From positions 1 to 8,448 of the forward strand of contig NZ_JOGO01000127.1 in NCBI RefSeq assembly GCF_000719475.1: 8,448 nt of DNA, written 5' to 3'. This document shows positions 6,580 to 8,448 of this stretch, piece by piece. The DNA comes from Streptomyces sp. NRRL F-5630 (GTDB lineage: Bacteria; Actinomycetota; Actinomycetes; Streptomycetales; Streptomycetaceae). The number at the start of each line of letters is the position of its first letter. Positions within the stretch are counted from its first letter, which is position 1. The notes under the pieces are model-generated. The model was not told where the DNA came from, made no database searches, and saw only the letters and a program-made list of their open reading frames with translations. Made by a program: the position numbers and the translations under genes.

Positions 6580-6604
6580 TTCGAATGCTTCTGGCGTATT
6601 CGAA
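6580..6604. promoter_or_regulatory. TTCGAAT/ATTCGAA inverted repeat upstream of folB
   Basis: TTCGAAT (6580-6586) and ATTCGAA (6598-6604) are perfect 7-bp inverted repeats with an 11-base spacer, and each half is itself built on the palindrome TTCGAA. The two centres are 19 bp apart, close to two helical turns. The site lies 80-104 bp upstream of the folB start and is an AT-rich island in very GC-rich sequence, which suggests an operator or promoter element. The binding protein is unknown. Confidence 0.4.
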
Positions 6605-6682
6605 TCTACCCGCGCGGGCTGACAGGGGGCGTGGAAGGGGGGTGGAGGTGCGGTGGTCCGTGTGGCTGGGGGGATGGCCGCC

Positions 6683-6781
6683 GGGCTGGGGGCAGCTCCC
6701 GCTTCCGAGGGGCACACCGCGTCACCCTGTCCTACGTCCGCCAGGCTGCGGGCAGCCCCCGCCCTCCCAGGGGGGCACCCC
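6683..6781. repeat. two copies of a ~38-bp hairpin-bearing repeat
   Basis: Sequence from about 6683 to 6720 recurs at about 6743 to 6781, a 60-bp step. Both read GGCTG-(G/C)GGG-CAGC, then C-rich sequence, then GAGGGG or CAGGGGGG and CAC; identity is roughly 85 percent with a few single-base gaps. Each copy folds at GCTG/CAGC around a 4-base loop; copy two has GGCTG/CAGCC, while copy one has a G-T wobble at the outer position. They resemble the G/C-rich stem-loop repeats scattered through Streptomyces intergenic regions. Confidence 0.55.
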
Positions 6782-6832
6782 TGCAACAAGTCTTTCAGCG
6801 ATCCGGCCCCCCACCCCCCACCCCGCGCAATC

Positions 6833-6841
6833 TGTGGATAA
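6833..6841 (-). promoter_or_regulatory. single DnaA-box-like 9-mer
   Basis: TGTGGATAA is the exact reverse complement of TTATCCACA, the E. coli consensus DnaA box and an accepted variant in streptomycetes. It is the only exact copy I see in the window, so it is not an origin. It might be an isolated titration or regulatory site, or chance. Confidence 0.25.
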
Positions 6842-6854
6842 CTCCGCACAAGTC

Positions 6855-6890
6855 AAAAATCCGCCCACTCTTCCGAGTGAGCGGATTTTT
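6855..6890 (-). terminator. bidirectional intrinsic terminator after the NTF2-like gene
   Basis: Sixteen-base arms, 6855-6870 and 6875-6890, are reverse complements with one mismatch (6865/6880) around the loop TTCC. The outer five pairs are A-T, so transcripts in either direction end the stem in a run of U: AAAAATCCGC on one side and GCGGATTTTT on the other. It begins 36 bases past the stop of the minus-strand NTF2-like gene and is the clearest intrinsic terminator in the window. It should separate the folP unit from folB-folK. Confidence 0.9.
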
Positions 6891-6926
6891 CGCCCGGAGC
6901 ACGCGACCGCCGTGCCGCGCTACGGT

Positions 6927-7439
6927 TCAGGCCGGCGTCGCGTCCCCCGGCCCGATGGACTCCTCGTCCGGACCCTCCTCCTCGTCGTCGTCCCTGGTCA
7001 GGACGGGCGAGGCGTGGTGCGACCACAGGCGCCAGCCCGCAGCCGTGCGGCGGAAGAGGTTCGTCGCCACGACGAGCTGACCCAGGAGCGGGCCCGGGCC
7101 CTCCTCGTCCTCGGGGGCCGGGGCGCCCGAGAGGATGTTCTCGGTGCAGGTCAGCAGCGCCGTCTGGCCGTGCACCGTGACCGCGACGTCGGTCAGGAAG
7201 AACTGGATGTACTCGGTGTTCGCCATGATCACCGCGTAACTGCGCAGCACCTCGCCGCGCCCGCTGAGCACCGGCCACCCCGGGTGCACGCAGACGATGT
7301 CGGAGCCGTCCCCGTCGTTGACGTCGTCCGTGGTGTCCAGCCACAGCCCGGCGAGGGCGTCGAAATCGCCGGCCTCCATCGCCGCGTAGTAGGCGGCGTT
7401 CGCCTGCTCGACCTCCTCGGCCGCCGTGCGGGCGCTCAC
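6927..7439 (-). CDS. NTF2/SnoaL-like protein of unknown function
   Basis: Cytoplasmic protein of 170 residues that I assign to the NTF2-like superfamily (SnoaL/DUF4440 group) from its pattern: helix EEVEQANAAYYAAMEAGDFDALAGLW (8-33), VHPGWPVLSGRGEVLRSYAVIM (51-72), strand TALLTCTENIL (93-103), and a final strand pair LVVATNLFRRTAAGWRLWSHHASP (122-145). The fold is a cone-shaped barrel used by enzymes, binding proteins and stress proteins, so function cannot be read from it; W55, H52, H141 and H142 are candidate pocket residues. An acidic insertion TTDDVNDGDGSD (36-47) interrupts the usual link to the VHPGW segment. The C-terminal tail (149-170) is acidic and probably disordered. GTG 7439 overlaps the folP stop by 4 bases (GTGA), and GAGG lies 7 bases upstream, so it is translationally coupled to folP. 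This placement suggests a role linked to folate metabolism, but that is only inference. Confidence 0.88.
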   Translation of the reverse strand: MSARTAAEEVEQANAAYYAAMEAGDFDALAGLWLDTTDDVNDGDGSDIVCVHPGWPVLSGRGEVLRSYAVIMANTEYIQFFLTDVAVTVHGQTALLTCTENILSGAPAPEDEEGPGPLLGQLVVATNLFRRTAAGWRLWSHHASPVLTRDDDEEEGPDEESIGPGDATPA

Positions 7440-8299
7440 CGGGCGGCCTCGACGGCGCGCGCGACGCGGACCGCGTCCGCGCTCGCCCGTACCTCGTGCA
7501 CGCGCACGCCCCAGGCGCCCGCCGCCGCCGAGAGCGCCGAGACGGCGGCGGTCGCCGCGTCGCGCTCGCGCGCGGGCGGCGGGGGCGCCGAGGTGTCACC
7601 GGCGAGCACGCGGCCGAGGAACCGCTTGCGGGACGCCGCCACGAGGAGCGGGCGGCCGAGCGCGTGCAGCCGGTCGAGGTGCGCGAGGAGTACGAGGTCG
7701 TGCTCGGCCGCCTTCGCGAAGCCGAGCCCCGGGTCGAGCAGGACGCGCTCGGGCGCGACTCCCGCTCCGACGACCGCCGCCATGCGCTGCTCCAGCTCGC
7801 TCACCACCTCACCGACGACATCCGCGTAGACGGCGCGCGCGTTCATGTCCTGGCTGAAACCGCGCCAGTGCATCACGACGAACGGCGCGCCCGTCGCGGC
7901 GACCATCGGGACCATCGCGGCGTCGGCGAGGCCGCCGCTCACGTCGTTGACGAGGTGCGCTCCGGCGTTCAGCGCGGCCTCGGCGACCCGCGCGCGCATC
8001 GTGTCGACTGACAGCGTGACGCCCTCGGCGGCGAGGGCCCGCACGACGGGCACGACCCGCCGCAGCTCCTCCTCCTCGTCGACACGCGTGGCGCCCGGCC
8101 GCGTGGACTCACCGCCGACGTCGACCAGGTCGGCGCCCTGCGCGACGAGTTCGAGGCCGTGTTTGACCGCGGCCTCGGCGTCGAACCAGCGCCCCCCGTC
8201 CGAGAAGGAGTCGGGCGTCACGTTGACGACCCCCATGACCGCGCACCGGTCCCACTCGGGCAGACCCTCGACGCGACCGCGCCCACGCAACGTACTCAT
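7436..8299 (-). CDS. folP: dihydropteroate synthase
   Basis: Condenses 6-hydroxymethyl-dihydropterin pyrophosphate (the FolK product) with p-aminobenzoate to give 7,8-dihydropteroate; target of sulfonamides; cytoplasmic TIM barrel. The 287 residues match the family. Motifs: MGVVNVTPDSFSDGGR (22-37) with N26; DVGGESTRPGA (60-70); LSVDT (96-100) with D99; VNDVSGG (117-123); DPGLGFAK (189-196); SRKRFLG (223-229); and the closing VRVHEVRASADAVRVA (265-280), where E replaces the D of the more common RVHDV. All known pterin- and diphosphate-binding positions appear intact, so it should be active and is not one of the degenerate actinobacterial FolP2 paralogues. ATG 8299 has no usual ribosome binding site and lies 7 bases after a -10-like box, which suggests a leaderless message. 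It is the first gene of the folP-NTF2 unit. Confidence 0.97.
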   Translation of the reverse strand: MSTLRGRGRVEGLPEWDRCAVMGVVNVTPDSFSDGGRWFDAEAAVKHGLELVAQGADLVDVGGESTRPGATRVDEEEELRRVVPVVRALAAEGVTLSVDTMRARVAEAALNAGAHLVNDVSGGLADAAMVPMVAATGAPFVVMHWRGFSQDMNARAVYADVVGEVVSELEQRMAAVVGAGVAPERVLLDPGLGFAKAAEHDLVLLAHLDRLHALGRPLLVAASRKRFLGRVLAGDTSAPPPPARERDAATAAVSALSAAAGAWGVRVHEVRASADAVRVARAVEAAR

Positions 8300-8306
8300 G
8301 GCGCCC

Positions 8307-8312
8307 AGGGTA
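8307..8312 (-). promoter_or_regulatory. -10 box placing folP transcription at its start codon
   Basis: On the minus strand TACCCT (plus-strand AGGGTA) ends 7 bases before the A of the folP ATG (8299). With normal spacing the first transcribed base would be at or one base before that A, giving a leaderless mRNA. No TTGAC-like -35 is visible 16-19 bases upstream. The absence of a convincing Shine-Dalgarno sequence supports the reading. Confidence 0.5.
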
Positions 8313-8388
8313 GGCGCTGCACGGGCGCGGAAGCGGGCGCACGGGTCCGCGCGGCGCCGCTGGTCAGGGGACGTACGGGGGCGCGCGG

Positions 8389-8448
8389 GGCCGGGGCGGG
8401 GCGGGAACCCGCACCGCCGTCCCGGCCGTCCCCCGCCCCGCCCCGGCC
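8389..8448. repeat. perfect 17-bp inverted repeat of G/C tracts at the window edge
   Basis: The 17 bases at 8389-8405 and 8432-8448 are exact reverse complements with a 26-base spacer; the outer end touches the window limit, but 8388 can only be tested with more sequence. The arms consist of GGGG tracts separated by one or two C, so each strand carries four closely spaced G runs (plus strand from about 8387) that fit a G-quadruplex pattern. It lies 90-149 bp upstream of folP. It could be a terminator of the neighbouring gene or a structural element near the folP promoter. Confidence 0.6.

Larger units (their letters stand above)
6501..6926. other. 426-bp gene-free gap between folB and the NTF2-like gene
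   Basis: No frame here has plausible coding character. The gap must contain the folB promoter on the minus strand, but no clear pair of hexamers is visible; TAGATT (minus strand, about 6608-6603) is the best -10 by itself. It holds a TTCGAAT inverted repeat (6580-6604), a CCCGCGCGGG palindrome (6609-6618), a G-rich stretch (about 6621-6680), two hairpin-bearing repeats (6683-6781), a DnaA-box-like 9-mer (6833-6841) and a terminator (6855-6890). Confidence 0.7.

Noticed and set aside
6833..6841. Replication origin
   Set aside because: There is only one DnaA box, with no cluster, AT-rich unwinding region or dnaA/dnaN neighbours.
6501..6926. Folate (THF) riboswitch or other known riboswitch before folB
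   Set aside because: I could not match a known riboswitch core, and folB has a good ribosome site only a few bases from its start with no terminator or anti-terminator pair nearby.
6135..7829. 564-codon plus-strand open frame
   Set aside because: It runs antisense across folB, the gap, the NTF2-like gene and part of folP, and has no recognisable domain. It is a composition-driven shadow.
1..8448. Novel multi-gene defence or mobile system
   Set aside because: All coding space is taken by housekeeping genes in a familiar streptomycete order. There are no integrases, toxins, nucleases or base-composition shifts.

Overview
The window looks like core chromosome of a Streptomyces or close relative. 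G+C is very high with strong G/C at third codon positions. Protein sequences match the actinobacterial families closely, and the order tilS-hpt-ftsH-folE followed by opposing folate genes is the one I know from Streptomyces. I see no mobile element, phage gene, CRISPR array, tRNA or rRNA. Left arm (1-4765, plus strand): the 3' part of tilS (tRNA-Ile lysidine synthetase, cut by the window's left edge), hpt (hypoxanthine phosphoribosyltransferase), ftsH (membrane AAA+ zinc protease) and folE (GTP cyclohydrolase I). tilS and hpt are probably co-transcribed. ftsH has its own upstream region with an ECF/sigma-R-like promoter and an unusually distant Shine-Dalgarno sequence. folE has its own upstream region with a -10-like box inside a palindrome. 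Right arm (4981-8299, minus strand, read right to left): folP (dihydropteroate synthase), an NTF2/SnoaL-like protein of unknown function, a long AT-flanked terminator, a 426-bp gene-free gap rich in repeats, then folB (dihydroneopterin aldolase), folK (HPPK) and a DUF3180-type four-helix membrane protein. folP/NTF2 and folB/folK are coupled by 4-bp stop/start overlaps. folE converges on the membrane protein gene, with a 20-bp tandem repeat and a hairpin between them. Function: FolE makes 7,8-dihydroneopterin triphosphate from GTP, FolB forms 6-hydroxymethyl-dihydropterin, FolK pyrophosphorylates it, and FolP joins it to p-aminobenzoate. The dephosphorylation step between FolE and FolB has no recognisable gene here, while two conserved genes of unknown function sit inside the pathway cluster. 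Hpt (purine salvage) fits a GTP/purine theme. The genes are housekeeping and well known. The less explained material is non-coding: the ftsH leader, the leaderless-looking folP start, the repeat-rich gap between folB and the NTF2 gene, the tandem repeat at the folE end, and a perfect 17-bp inverted repeat at the right edge. I found no clear undescribed multi-gene system.
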